Positions 1-5,668 of a stretch of 7,206 nucleotides of DNA are shown here, piece by piece (the stretch's first letter is position 1; every line of letters begins with the position of its first letter). The stretch lies in the NCBI GenBank assembly GCA_001017865.1, contig LATQ01000001.1, positions 191,993 through 199,198 on the forward strand, given 5' to 3'. The notes beneath the pieces are model-generated. The model saw only the letters and a program-made list of their open reading frames with translations, was not told the origin of the DNA and searched no databases. Source of the stretch: Rhodococcus sp. IITR03 (lineage in GTDB: Bacteria; Actinomycetota; Actinomycetes; Mycobacteriales; Mycobacteriaceae). The position numbers were made by a program, and so were the translations under genes.

Positions 1-145
1 CGCGACGCACGCGCAACGGCTCCGAGCGCCCTGCCGCCCGGTCCGCGGCGGACGCGGCGTAGCCGGGGTCGAGATGATCCTCGAGGAGCGACTTCAGGAG
101 CGAGGGCACCGGATTGCGCCGGATGCGTTCCCATGCGCGGCTCAT
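1..145 (-). CDS. DUF881 family protein, N-terminal fragment (Rv1823-like), runs off the left edge
   Basis: The minus strand opens with ATG at 145 and reads 48 codons to the window edge without a stop. The peptide starts MSRAWERIRRNPVPSLLKSL and continues with LEDHLDPGYAASAADRAA. The P-S-L-L-x-S-L-L-x-D-H-L-D-P-G-Y-A pattern is what I recall from the cytoplasmic N-terminus of actinobacterial DUF881 proteins; a membrane segment and the extracytoplasmic domain would lie outside the window. The start is four bases after the stop of the phosphatidyltransferase, so the two are probably co-transcribed. This matches the Rv1822-Rv1823 order in mycobacteria, where a small basic protein, a second DUF881 gene, gcvH and garA follow. 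The biochemical function of DUF881 is not established. The family call rests on a short stretch plus context. Confidence 0.72.
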   Translation of the reverse strand, partial: MSRAWERIRRNPVPSLLKSLLEDHLDPGYAASAADRAAGRSEPLRVRR

Positions 146-149
146 CGGA

Positions 150-751
150 TCACCGCCCGGCCGGCACGATCCGTGCCGTCACGACGGCCTGCCCGAGGTA
201 CAGCAGGCCGGTCCACACGTACAGCACGGTCCCCCAGATCAGGCAGCCCAGCCGAGCGGGCCGGTGATCGGCTCCGAGGCGGGCACTGCGACGGCCCCGA
301 GCATCAGCGGCAGTGCGCACATGAGCAGGAAGGTGGCGCCCTTGCCGAGGTACAGCACGTCCGGCGGGGGCAGTTCCCGGCGCCGGTAGACGGCCAGGGT
401 CGGGGCCAGGACGAGTTCGCGGCCGACGAGGATCACCGCGATCCACCAGGGCACGATGTCGCGCGCCACGAGGGCGACGAGGGTGGCCACGATGTAGAGG
501 CGGTCGACGGCGGGATCGAGAAGGGCGCCGAGTCGGGAGGTCTGGTCGAGCAACCGGGCGAGTTTGCCGTCGGCCCAGTCGGTGATACTGCTCGCGGCCA
601 GCAGGATCAGCGCCCAGACATCGGCGTGGGCGACGAGGACGAGATAGAGGAAGACGGGCACACCCAGCAGTCGGACGAAGCTGAGGACGTTCGGCACGGT
701 GAGGATGCGGTCCGATCCGCGCGCGTCGGCGGTTCCGGTCGCATCGGTCAT
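150..751 (-). CDS. pgsA2: CDP-alcohol phosphatidyltransferase (Rv1822/PgsA2-like), with one frameshift near the 3' end
   Basis: An integral membrane enzyme that transfers a phosphatidyl group from CDP-diacylglycerol to an alcohol. The complete family motif D-x2-DG-x2-AR-x8-G-x3-D-x3-D is present at residues 58-83 (D58, D61, G62, A65, R66, G75, D79, D83). It is surrounded by hydrophobic segments at about 29-52, 86-115, 138-156 and 170-190. ATG at 751 is chosen because the motif sits at the usual distance from it and GGAG lies nine bases upstream. The reading frame stops at 239 just after GPLGWA, but the expected last helix (CLIWGTVLYVWTGLLYLGQA) continues in the next frame to a TGA at 150-152. 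One base is missing between 245 and 246; restoring it gives 200 aa, a normal length. The acceptor alcohol (glycerol-3-phosphate, inositol phosphate or phosphatidylglycerol) cannot be read from the sequence. The gene name rests on the adjacent DUF881 gene. Confidence 0.85.
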
Positions 752-789
752 GGTGGGCCGCTCCGTGTTCTCGTGAGGTCGTTCTCGTG

Positions 790-817
790 GTGCCCCGCCG
801 GAGTTCCGTTCGGGCAC
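790..817. repeat. Nested inverted repeat between the Nudix and phosphatidyltransferase genes
   Basis: GTGCCC at 790-795 is complementary to GGGCAC at 812-817. A second small stem lies inside it (CGGA 799-802 with TCCG 805-808). A separate short hairpin, CCGGA/TCCGG at 845-857, sits just after the Nudix stop at 862. None has a T-run on the minus strand, so these are weak candidates for a transcript-processing or attenuation structure in the 110-base gap. They may be chance in GC-rich DNA. Confidence 0.25.
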
Positions 818-861
818 GGAGTCCAGCCTTCCACAGCCGCGCGACCGGAGATTCCGGGGTG

Positions 862-1479
862 TCAACGCCAGGCGAAGACCGGCTGCTCGAGACCGTCGAT
901 GCGCGTGGCCCGCCGGCGCAGTACGACCTCGCGGAACTGGTAGACCACCGCGGCGGTCGGTGCGTGCACGAGGTGACCGCGGAAGGGCCACTGGATCACC
1001 GGCTTGTCGGATTCGGGGATGGTGACGAAGCGCGGATCGACGTCGAGTTCGTCGGTGGTGACGGCGAAGAGCACGTCGACCTCGTCGGGGCTGGGCTTCA
1101 GATCGGTCACGGCGGTGTCCGACCACACGACGAACGGCGACATGACGTAACCGGAGCGCGTGATGTAGTCGTCGAGCCGGCCGAGCACGGCCTCGGGGCC
1201 GAGGTCGAGTCCGAGTTCCTCGTGCAACTCGCGCAAGGCGGCCTCCTCGGCCTGCTCCCCCTCGTCCAGACGCCCGCCCGGCAACGCGAACTGGCCGGGA
1301 TGCGCCCGCAGACGCGTGGGGCGCCGCGTGAGGGGCATGACGGGGTTGCCGTTCCCGTCGTCGAGCACCGCCACGACGACGGCTGCGTGCCGGCGGCCGT
1401 CGAGCGGCAGTCGGCGCGAGTCGAACGCGTCCAGCGCGTCGCGGACGTTGTCTCGGTCGAGAGGATGAGCAGCGGGCAT
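862..1479 (-). CDS. Nudix hydrolase, CoA-pyrophosphatase (NudL/UPF0035) type
   Basis: Hydrolyses nucleoside diphosphate linked substrates using divalent metal. The 205-aa protein has a perfect Nudix box G-x5-E-x7-REL-x-EE-x-GL at residues 69-91 (G69, E75, R83, E84, E87, E88). Directly before it is PLTRRPTRLRAHPGQFALPGG (49-69) (L-T-x-R...R-x-H-x-G...P-G-G). This resembles the UPF0035 signature of CoA pyrophosphatases such as E. coli NudL (LLTxRS...RxHxGxxxFPGG), so a CoA or CoA-derivative substrate is the best guess; the usual S after R is P here. The frame is open up to 1629, but ATG 1479 is preferred: it begins a plausible N-terminus and a TACTGT -10 box lies exactly six bases upstream, pointing to a leaderless mRNA. 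Upstream codons would run through the divergent promoter region. Stop TGA is at 862-864, and the phosphatidyltransferase follows on the same strand after 110 bases. Confidence 0.88.
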   Translation of the reverse strand: MPAAHPLDRDNVRDALDAFDSRRLPLDGRRHAAVVVAVLDDGNGNPVMPLTRRPTRLRAHPGQFALPGGRLDEGEQAEEAALRELHEELGLDLGPEAVLGRLDDYITRSGYVMSPFVVWSDTAVTDLKPSPDEVDVLFAVTTDELDVDPRFVTIPESDKPVIQWPFRGHLVHAPTAAVVYQFREVVLRRRATRIDGLEQPVFAWR

Positions 1480-1675
1480 GGGTCGACAGTAGTTCGTCAC
1501 AATCGCACCGGCGGTTCGGCGCATGTCTTGGCCGGTGTCGGTGGTGCCGATCCCGAGGAGAGGAATTCTGGATATTCTTGGTTTCCGTACCGTCCGGATT
1601 ATCTGCGTGGGTGGGAGTTCTCCGTACACGGATCCCCACCCGCGGTCATAGTGGGAGCCGACGGAAAGGAGCTCG
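1480..1675. promoter_or_regulatory. Divergent intergenic region between the Nudix and phosphotransferase genes
   Basis: This 196-base gap is less GC-rich than its surroundings around 1561-1604. For the plus-strand gene two -10-like hexamers are possible: TATTCT (1573-1578) and TTATCT (1599-1604). The second has TTGGTT (1578-1583) fifteen bases upstream as a poor -35. Neither is compelling. The plus-strand gene has a strong ribosome binding site, AAAGGAG at 1665-1671, four bases before its ATG, so it carries a leader, unlike the Nudix gene. No clear operator palindrome was seen. Confidence 0.35.
1486..1491 (-). promoter_or_regulatory. -10 box of a probable leaderless promoter for the Nudix gene
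   Basis: Read on the minus strand this is TACTGT, which fits the actinobacterial -10 consensus TAnnnT. It is followed by six bases (CGACCC) and then the ATG, so transcription starting seven bases after the hexamer would begin at the A of the start codon. No Shine-Dalgarno sequence precedes this ATG, as expected for a leaderless transcript. A clear -35 box is not visible. Confidence 0.5.
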
Positions 1676-2704
1676 ATGAACGACGTGCCCGCTGGCCTCG
1701 ACCTCGATGCGCTCGATGCCTATCTGCAGACCTCCGCCCCCGACCTGTTCTCCGGTCCCCTCCGCGCGCGCCTGATCAGCGGCGGGCGCTCGAATCTCAC
1801 CTACGAGGTGACCGACGGTGACCGGCGGCTGGTGCTGCGCCGTCCCCCACTCGGACACGTCCTCGCGACGGCACACGACATGGCTCGCGAGTACCGCGTC
1901 ATCTCCGCGCTCGCCGGCACCGCGGTACCGGTCCCCCGCTCGTACCTGCTGTGCGAGGACGATTCGGTGCTCGGCGCGCCCTTCTACCTCATGGATCTGG
2001 TCGTGGGGACGCCCTATCGCACCGCGGAGGAACTCGAACCGCTCGGCGCCGAGCGCACGCGCGTGATCTCCGAGCGGATGGTCGACACCCTGGCCGCCCT
2101 GCACGCGGTGGACCCGGCCGCCGTGGGACTCGAGGACTTCGGCCGCCCCCAGGGCTTCCTCGAGCGGCAGGTGCGGCGCTGGACCACCCAGCTCGAGAAC
2201 TCGCACAGCCGGGACCTCGACGGCGCCGACGAGCTTCACCGGCTGCTCGTCGACAATCTGCCGGGCGACGGCGAGGTGGGCATCGTGCACGGCGACTACC
2301 GGCTCGACAACGTCCTCGTCGACGACGACGACAAGGTGGTCGCGGTGCTGGACTGGGAGATGGCCACGATCGGCGATCCCCTCACCGATGTGGCGTTGCT
2401 GCTGGTCTACCAGCGGCTGGCGCGGGAGAACACGGAATTCCCCGTCTCGACGGTGTCCCGCGCTCCGGGCTTCCTCGGCGACGACGAACTGCTCGCGCGG
2501 TACGAGGCCGCCGGTGGACGCGACCTGTCGGACATGGCGTTCCACCTCGCCCTGGCCTACTACAAGCTCGCGGTGATCCTCGAAGGCATCTACTTCCGGT
2601 TCCGTCAGGGCAAGACGGTCGGCGACGGGTTCGAGGAACTCGGCCGCGGCGTCGAGCCGCTGTTGCACGCCGGTACCGATGCGCTGAAGAGTCGGAAGAG
2701 TTGA
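1676..2704 (+). CDS. APH-fold phosphotransferase family protein (ACAD10/11-associated type)
   Basis: A 342-aa kinase-fold protein. The nucleotide-binding N-lobe includes GGRSNLTYEV (36-45) and the lysine-equivalent strand LVLRRPP (52-58). The catalytic Brenner motif HGDYRLDN is at 205-212, with D207 as catalytic base and N212. The metal-binding DWE is at 226-228 and TIGDP at 231-235. The combination GGRSN..HGDYRLDNVLVD..VLDWEMATIGDPLTDVA is characteristic of the phosphotransferases that are separate genes in actinobacteria and fused to acyl-CoA dehydrogenase in ACAD10/ACAD11. In those enzymes the fold phosphorylates 4-hydroxyacyl-CoAs, so a hydroxyacyl-CoA or similar substrate is possible but not shown here; no acyl-CoA dehydrogenase lies alongside. 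It is not a recognisable aminoglycoside-resistance enzyme. ATG 1676 is supported by AAAGGAG at 1665-1671. The frame is intact. The next gene starts 40 bases downstream on the same strand but probably has its own promoter. Confidence 0.88.
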   Translation: MNDVPAGLDLDALDAYLQTSAPDLFSGPLRARLISGGRSNLTYEVTDGDRRLVLRRPPLGHVLATAHDMAREYRVISALAGTAVPVPRSYLLCEDDSVLGAPFYLMDLVVGTPYRTAEELEPLGAERTRVISERMVDTLAALHAVDPAAVGLEDFGRPQGFLERQVRRWTTQLENSHSRDLDGADELHRLLVDNLPGDGEVGIVHGDYRLDNVLVDDDDKVVAVLDWEMATIGDPLTDVALLLVYQRLARENTEFPVSTVSRAPGFLGDDELLARYEAAGGRDLSDMAFHLALAYYKLAVILEGIYFRFRQGKTVGDGFEELGRGVEPLLHAGTDALKSRKS

Positions 2705-2732
2705 TCGCGCGACCGTCGTCGTAGCCGCTCGG

Positions 2733-2738
2733 TACGCT
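2733..2738 (+). promoter_or_regulatory. -10 box of a probable leaderless promoter for the MmcQ/YjbR-like gene
   Basis: TACGCT fits TAnnnT and is followed by exactly six bases (CCGCTC) before the ATG at 2745. This is the same geometry as the box upstream of the Nudix start. No Shine-Dalgarno sequence is present between the preceding stop (2704) and the ATG. No convincing -35 element is seen. Confidence 0.45.
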
Positions 2739-2744
2739 CCGCTC

Positions 2745-3140
2745 ATGCCGCATCCGGTGATGTTCGACGAGGCGGATCCCCTGCTCGCTCGTGTGCGCTC
2801 GCTCGCGCTGGCCCTGCCCGGCGCGAGCGAGAAGATCTCGCACGGCCGTCCGTTCTTCTCCACCCGGACGGCCTTCGCGGTCTACGGAGGCGGCGAGAAG
2901 GGCACCCGCGCACCGTTTCCCCGCTCCCTCATCGTCAAGCCCGACGAGGAGGAGCGCCGCGCGCTGCTCGAGGAACCCCACACCTATGTGCCGATGTATT
3001 TCGGGCCGTCCGGGTGGGTCGGGTACGACCTCTCCCGTCCGGAGGTGGACTGGGACGAGGTCGCCGAACTGCTCGACATGTCCTATCGGCAGACCGCGCC
3101 ACCGAAACTGGTGCGCGAGCTCGACGCCCGCCTCGGCTGA
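2745..3140 (+). CDS. MmcQ/YjbR family protein
   Basis: A 131-aa protein matching the MmcQ/YjbR (CyaY-like fold) family along its whole length. Recognisable elements are ALALPGASEKISHGRPFF (16-33), the strand FAVYGGG, LIVKPDEEERRALLEE (62-77), and the C-terminal block with YFGPSGWVGYDL followed by a helix ending near SYRQTAPPKLVREL. The family fold has a double-wing surface and is often labelled DNA-binding, but a biochemical role is not established and I cannot assign one. The start at 2745 has no Shine-Dalgarno sequence but lies seven bases after a TACGCT box, so it is probably leaderless. The 3' end (3083-3140) is overlapped on the opposite strand by the tail of the VOC gene. Confidence 0.87.
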   Translation: MPHPVMFDEADPLLARVRSLALALPGASEKISHGRPFFSTRTAFAVYGGGEKGTRAPFPRSLIVKPDEEERRALLEEPHTYVPMYFGPSGWVGYDLSRPEVDWDEVAELLDMSYRQTAPPKLVRELDARLG

Positions 3141-3577
3141 CGGGCGCCGAGCGGCGCGGGTTCAGCCTGCTGGTCGCCGATGCTGACCATCCACGACACG
3201 CCGAAGCGGTCGGTGCACACGCCGAACAGATCGCCCCAGGGGGCACGTTCGAGCGGCATGTCGACGCGACCGCTGTCGCTCAGCGCGTCCCACCAACCCC
3301 GGAGCACGCTCTCGTCGTCCCCGCTGAGCGACAGCGAGAAGTTCGTACCGGGCGTGTAGTCCATGCCGTTCGGGGTGTCCGAGGCCATGAGCACGAAGCC
3401 GCGGTCGGTGGTGAGCATCGAGTGCATCACCTTGTCGTCCTCGCTCGGATCCTGCGAGGCGTTCATGTCCGCGAACCTGCTCACCGTCAGTTCGCCGCCG
3501 AACACCGACCTGTAGAACTCCATGGCCTCGCGTGCGGAATCGCGGAATGCGAGATAGGGATTGAATCGTGTGGTCAT
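3083..3577 (-). CDS. VOC/PhnB-like (glyoxalase superfamily) protein with a C-terminal extension
   Basis: A 164-aa protein. Residues 1-134 fit the PhnB-like branch of the VOC superfamily: MTTRFNPYLAFRDSAREAME, FYRSVFGGEL (21-30), DKVMHSML (48-55), ASDTPNGMDYTPG (65-77), a SLSLSGDD strand, and PLERAPWGDLFGVCTDRFGV near the end. Such proteins pair beta-alpha-beta-beta-beta modules; many are metal-dependent lyases, dioxygenases or resistance proteins, but no substrate can be assigned here. ATG 3577 is chosen over upstream codons because GAAAGGA (3583-3589, read on the minus strand) sits five bases before it and family homology starts there. Family members usually end about where WMVSIG lies (129-134). 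Here the frame continues about 30 residues, Arg/Ser/Ala-rich, antisense to the end of the MmcQ/YjbR-like gene. That tail may be genuine or may reflect a missed or extra base near 3160-3175. Confidence 0.85.
   Translation of the reverse strand: MTTRFNPYLAFRDSAREAMEFYRSVFGGELTVSRFADMNASQDPSEDDKVMHSMLTTDRGFVLMASDTPNGMDYTPGTNFSLSLSGDDESVLRGWWDALSDSGRVDMPLERAPWGDLFGVCTDRFGVSWMVSIGDQQAEPAPLGARQPRRASSSRTSFGGAVCR
3132..3151. terminator. Weak hairpin at the convergent gene ends
   Basis: CTCGGC (3132-3137) pairs with GCCGAG (3146-3151) around an eight-base loop, and the loop contains the TGA stop of the MmcQ/YjbR-like gene. The stem is GC-only and lacks a T-run on either strand. It could help stop convergent transcription, but the evidence is thin. 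Confidence 0.25.
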
Positions 3578-3606
3578 CGTGGTCCTTTCGCGGGTGCCGC
3601 AGGGCA

Positions 3607-3637
3607 CGGATGGTGCCGCACGGAGAGTGACCATCCG
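3607..3637. promoter_or_regulatory. Inverted repeat upstream of the VOC gene, possible operator
   Basis: CGGATGGT (3607-3614) and ACCATCCG (3630-3637) form a perfect 8-base inverted repeat. The half-site centres are 23 bases apart, and the repeat starts about 30 bases upstream of the VOC start codon at 3577. This is where a dimeric regulator could bind over the promoter. No regulator gene is adjacent, and a clear -10 box was not found, so the assignment is tentative. Confidence 0.3.
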
Positions 3638-3699
3638 CCGACGCATTTCTCATCGTGGACGGTGCGCACCGGATCCGGGAGCGTTCGGCGCGATCCGTG

Positions 3700-4010
3700 T
3701 CAGGAGACCGCCACTGTGGCGCCGGCGTACTCGGGCCGGTCGATCAGGTCGGCCGGCACGCGCCCGACCGCACGTCGCGGGACCGCTCACGACGAGACGT
3801 CGCTGTCGGAAACCGTTGCCTCGTCGTCGTCACCGTCGGTGAGGTTCACCGGTTGCACGATGGTCCAGTCGAGGTCGCTGGAGCGCGCACGAGGCGTCCT
3901 GCCCGTGCACGGCACGTTCGATATCCGAGTCACGGACGGCGTCGCCCGTCACGACCGTGACGGGGTTGACGCCGGGGTCGGTGCGTACCGCTGCGCGTCG
4001 ACGGCCGGAT
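3700..4010 (-). pseudogene. Remnant of an NAD(P)-binding SDR-type (atypical, NmrA-like) gene
   Basis: Three pieces of one recognisable protein lie in order on the minus strand. From about 4010 the frame reads AAVRTDPGVNP and then PVTVVTGDAVRDSDIERAV, ending HGQDA near 3893. This is the segment after the first Rossmann beta-alpha unit. After a frame change (3893-3885) comes RSSDLDWTIVQPVNLTDG, the usual late LDWTIVRP strand. An in-frame TGA at 3787-3789 interrupts it, and the same frame resumes with AVGRVPADLIDRPEYAGAT and a final stop at 3700-3702. Missing are the glycine-rich GxxGxxG N-terminus, whose place is taken by the tRNA terminator, and by my estimate 70-90 residues of the middle including the catalytic region. 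At least three independent lesions make a working protein very unlikely. The call comes from motif recognition by eye; the exact subfamily is uncertain. Confidence 0.65.
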
Positions 4011-4029
4011 GAGTCCTCGGCAGAGACGA

Positions 4030-4065
4030 GAAAACCCCTTCCGACCGAAGCCGGAAGGGGTTTTC
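4030..4065 (-). terminator. Strong intrinsic terminator downstream of tRNA-Pro
   Basis: A perfect 14-base-pair stem: 4030-4043 (gaaaaccccttccg) pairs with 4052-4065 (cggaaggggttttc) around an eight-base loop. On the minus strand the stem ends in GGGGTTTTC, a GC-rich stem followed by a U-run. It begins five bases after the tRNA discriminator base. Because the stem carries A-runs and T-runs on both sides it may also stop transcription on the plus strand. Confidence 0.88.
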
Positions 4066-4069
4066 GCTG

Positions 4070-4143
<74 letters not shown>

Positions 4144-4169
4144 TCCGCGCTCTCTCCGAGCGCTCTCAG

Positions 4170-4175
4170 AGATTA
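4170..4175 (-). promoter_or_regulatory. Candidate -10 box for tRNA-Pro
   Basis: TAATCT on the minus strand (agatta on plus) fits TAnnnT well and would start transcription near 4163, giving a leader of about 20 bases before the tRNA. The region upstream is unusually AT-rich for this window. The -35 element is poor. Read-through from the rluB-cmk-der operon is an alternative source, as no terminator is visible between der and the tRNA. Confidence 0.45.
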
Positions 4176-4240
4176 CAACAGGAACGGACCGAAACACTAA
4201 TCGGCTGGTCAGCGCGTTTTCACGACCGGGCGTCGGGAGC

Positions 4241-5668
4241 TCACTTGCGGCGGTCGCGCTTCTCCCGCACGCGCACCGAGATCCGCACGGGACTGCCGTC
4301 GAAGTTGAACTCCTCACGCAGGCGACGTTCGAGGAAGCGGCGGTAGCCGGCCTCGAGGAAGCCCGTGGTGAACAGCACGAAGGTCGGCGGCCGAGTGGCC
4401 GCCTGAGTGGCGAACAGCACCCGGGGCAGGCGACCGCCGCGCATCGGCGGCGGGGTCGCGGCCACGACCTCCTTGAGCCAGGAGTTCAGGCGTCCGGTCG
4501 AGATGCGCTTGTCCCACGACTCGAGGGCGGTCTCCATGGCCGGGACGAGCTTCTGCACGGCGCGACCGGTCTTGGCGGAGATGTTCACCCGCGACGCCCA
4601 CGGCACCCGCAACAGGTCGCGATCGATCTCGCGGCCGAGTTCGTAGCGGCGGTCCTCGTCGACGAGATCCCACTTGTTGAAGGCGATCACCAAGCGCGAC
4701 CGGACTCGACGACCATCGTGATGACCCGCTGGTCCTGCTCGGTGATGGGCTGCGAGGCGTCGATGAGCAACACCGCCACCTCGGCCGCGTCGATCGCACC
4801 CCGCGTGCGCAGGGAGGCGTAGAACTCGGCGCCGGACGCGCTGTTGACGCGCTTGCGCAGACCGGCGGTGTCGACGAACCGCCACGGCTTGCCGCCGAGC
4901 TCGACGATCGAGTCCACCGGGTCGACCGTGGTGCCGGCGATGTCGTGCACCACCGACCGCTCGTCGCCGGCGAGCTTGTTGAGCAGGCTCGACTTGCCGA
5001 CGTTCGGCTTGCCCACCAGCGCGACGCGGCGAGGCCCTTCCCCACCGGTGCCCTCGCGGGGCGTGGCCGGCAACTTGGCGAGCAGCTCGTCGAGCAGGGC
5101 GCCGGTGCCGCGGCCGTGGGTGGCCGACACCGAATAGGGCTGGCCGAGTCCGAGGGACACAATGTCGCGGCCTCGGATTCGACGCGGTCGTCGTCGACCT
5201 TGTTCGCCACGAGCAGCACCGGCGTCTTCGACCGGCGCAGCACCTTCGCGACGGCCTCGTCGACGCTGGTGGCGCCCACCGTGGCGTCGACGACGACGAG
5301 GATCGCGTCGGCAGTGCGCATCGCGACCTCCGCCTGCCGGGCCACGGACTGCTGCATGCCCTTCGCGTCGGGCTCCCATCCGCCGGTGTCCTGCACCATG
5401 AATCGGCGGCCGTTCCACGACGCTCGTACGAGACGCGGTCGCGGGTGACGCCCGGGACGTCCTCGACGACGGCTTCACGTCGGCCGATGATGCGGTTGAC
5501 CAGGGTGGACTTGCCGACGTTCGGTCGGCCGACCACGGCGACGGTCGGGACCGGGACGAACTCCTCGAGGTCGCCGCCCTCGGCGAACTCGATGTCCCAG
5601 TCACCTTCTTCCGACCACGTGCCGTCGCCGTCGAACCCGGTGTAGTCGGTGCTCAGGTCGTCGCTCAC
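4241..5668 (-). CDS. der: Ribosome biogenesis GTPase Der (EngA), broken by three apparent single-base deletions
   Basis: Der has two tandem GTPase domains and a KH-like C-terminal domain and is needed for 50S subunit maturation. Domain 1 shows GRPNVGKST (47-55), TRDRV, DTGGWEP, ANKVD and SATHGRG. Domain 2 shows GKPNVGKSS, the T-rich switch [13 protein letters not shown] and SAKTGR. The C-terminus ends [16 protein letters not shown]. The coding sequence changes frame three times, always as if one base were missing: near 5422 (after YE, before [16 protein letters not shown]), near 5157 (between AATL and SLGLGQPYS) and near 4693 (between ESGRA and [10 protein letters not shown]). With the three bases restored it is 476 aa, a normal actinobacterial length. 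Nothing is lost at any break, and Der is essential in bacteria tested, so sequence errors are likelier than mutation. The GTG start at 5668 overlaps the cmk stop by four bases. An acidic N-terminal extension of about 40 residues precedes domain 1. Confidence 0.93.
   Translation of the reverse strand: MSDDLSTDYTGFDGDGTWSEEGDWDIEFAEGGDLEEFVPVPTVAVVGRPNVGKSTLVNRIIGRREAVVEDVPGVTRDRVSYERRGTAADSWCRTPADGSPTRRACSSPWPGRRRSRCALPTRSSSSSTPRWAPPASTRPSRRCCAGRRRRCCSWRTRSTTTASNPRPRHCVPRTRPALFGVGHPRPRHRRPARRAARQVAGHAPRGHRWGRASPRRAGGQAERRQVEPAQQARRRRAVGGARHRRHHGRPGGLDRRARRQAVAVRRHRRSAQARQQRVRRRVLRLPAHAGCDRRGRGGGVAHRRLAAHHRAGPAGHHDGRRVRSRLVIAFNKWDLVDEDRRYELGREIDRDLLRVPWASRVNISAKTGRAVQKLVPAMETALESWDKRISTGRLNSWLKEVVAATPPPMRGGRLPRVLFATQAATRPPTFVLFTTGFLEAGYRRFLERRLREEFNFDGSPVRISVRVREKRDRRK

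Noticed and set aside
239..1639. A 466-codon minus-strand open frame joining the antisense-free phosphatidyltransferase frame to a long upstream stretch
   Set aside because: Its first part is an Arg/Ala/His-rich out-of-frame reading of the Nudix gene; only the part from ATG 751 is real coding sequence.
74..1821. Long plus-strand open frames (74-943 and 787-1821)
   Set aside because: They are opposite to the phosphatidyltransferase and Nudix genes, show no family motifs and have the composition of antisense shadows in GC-rich DNA.
1676..2704. Possible aminoglycoside resistance gene, from the APH-like fold
   Set aside because: The GGRSN and VLDWEMATIGDPLTDVA patterns belong to the ACAD10/11-associated phosphotransferases, not to resistance enzymes.
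1646..2863. A 405-codon minus-strand open frame
   Set aside because: It lies entirely opposite the phosphotransferase, whose kinase motifs are clear, and resembles no known protein.
4158..4165. GAGCGCTC palindrome between der and the tRNA
   Set aside because: Too short and too common in GC-rich DNA to call a regulatory site; it lies at the inferred tRNA transcription start.
4241..5668. Programmed ribosomal frameshifting as an explanation for the broken der frame
   Set aside because: Three shifts would be needed in one gene, none sits on a recognisable slippery heptamer, and cmk next to it shows the same kind of breaks.
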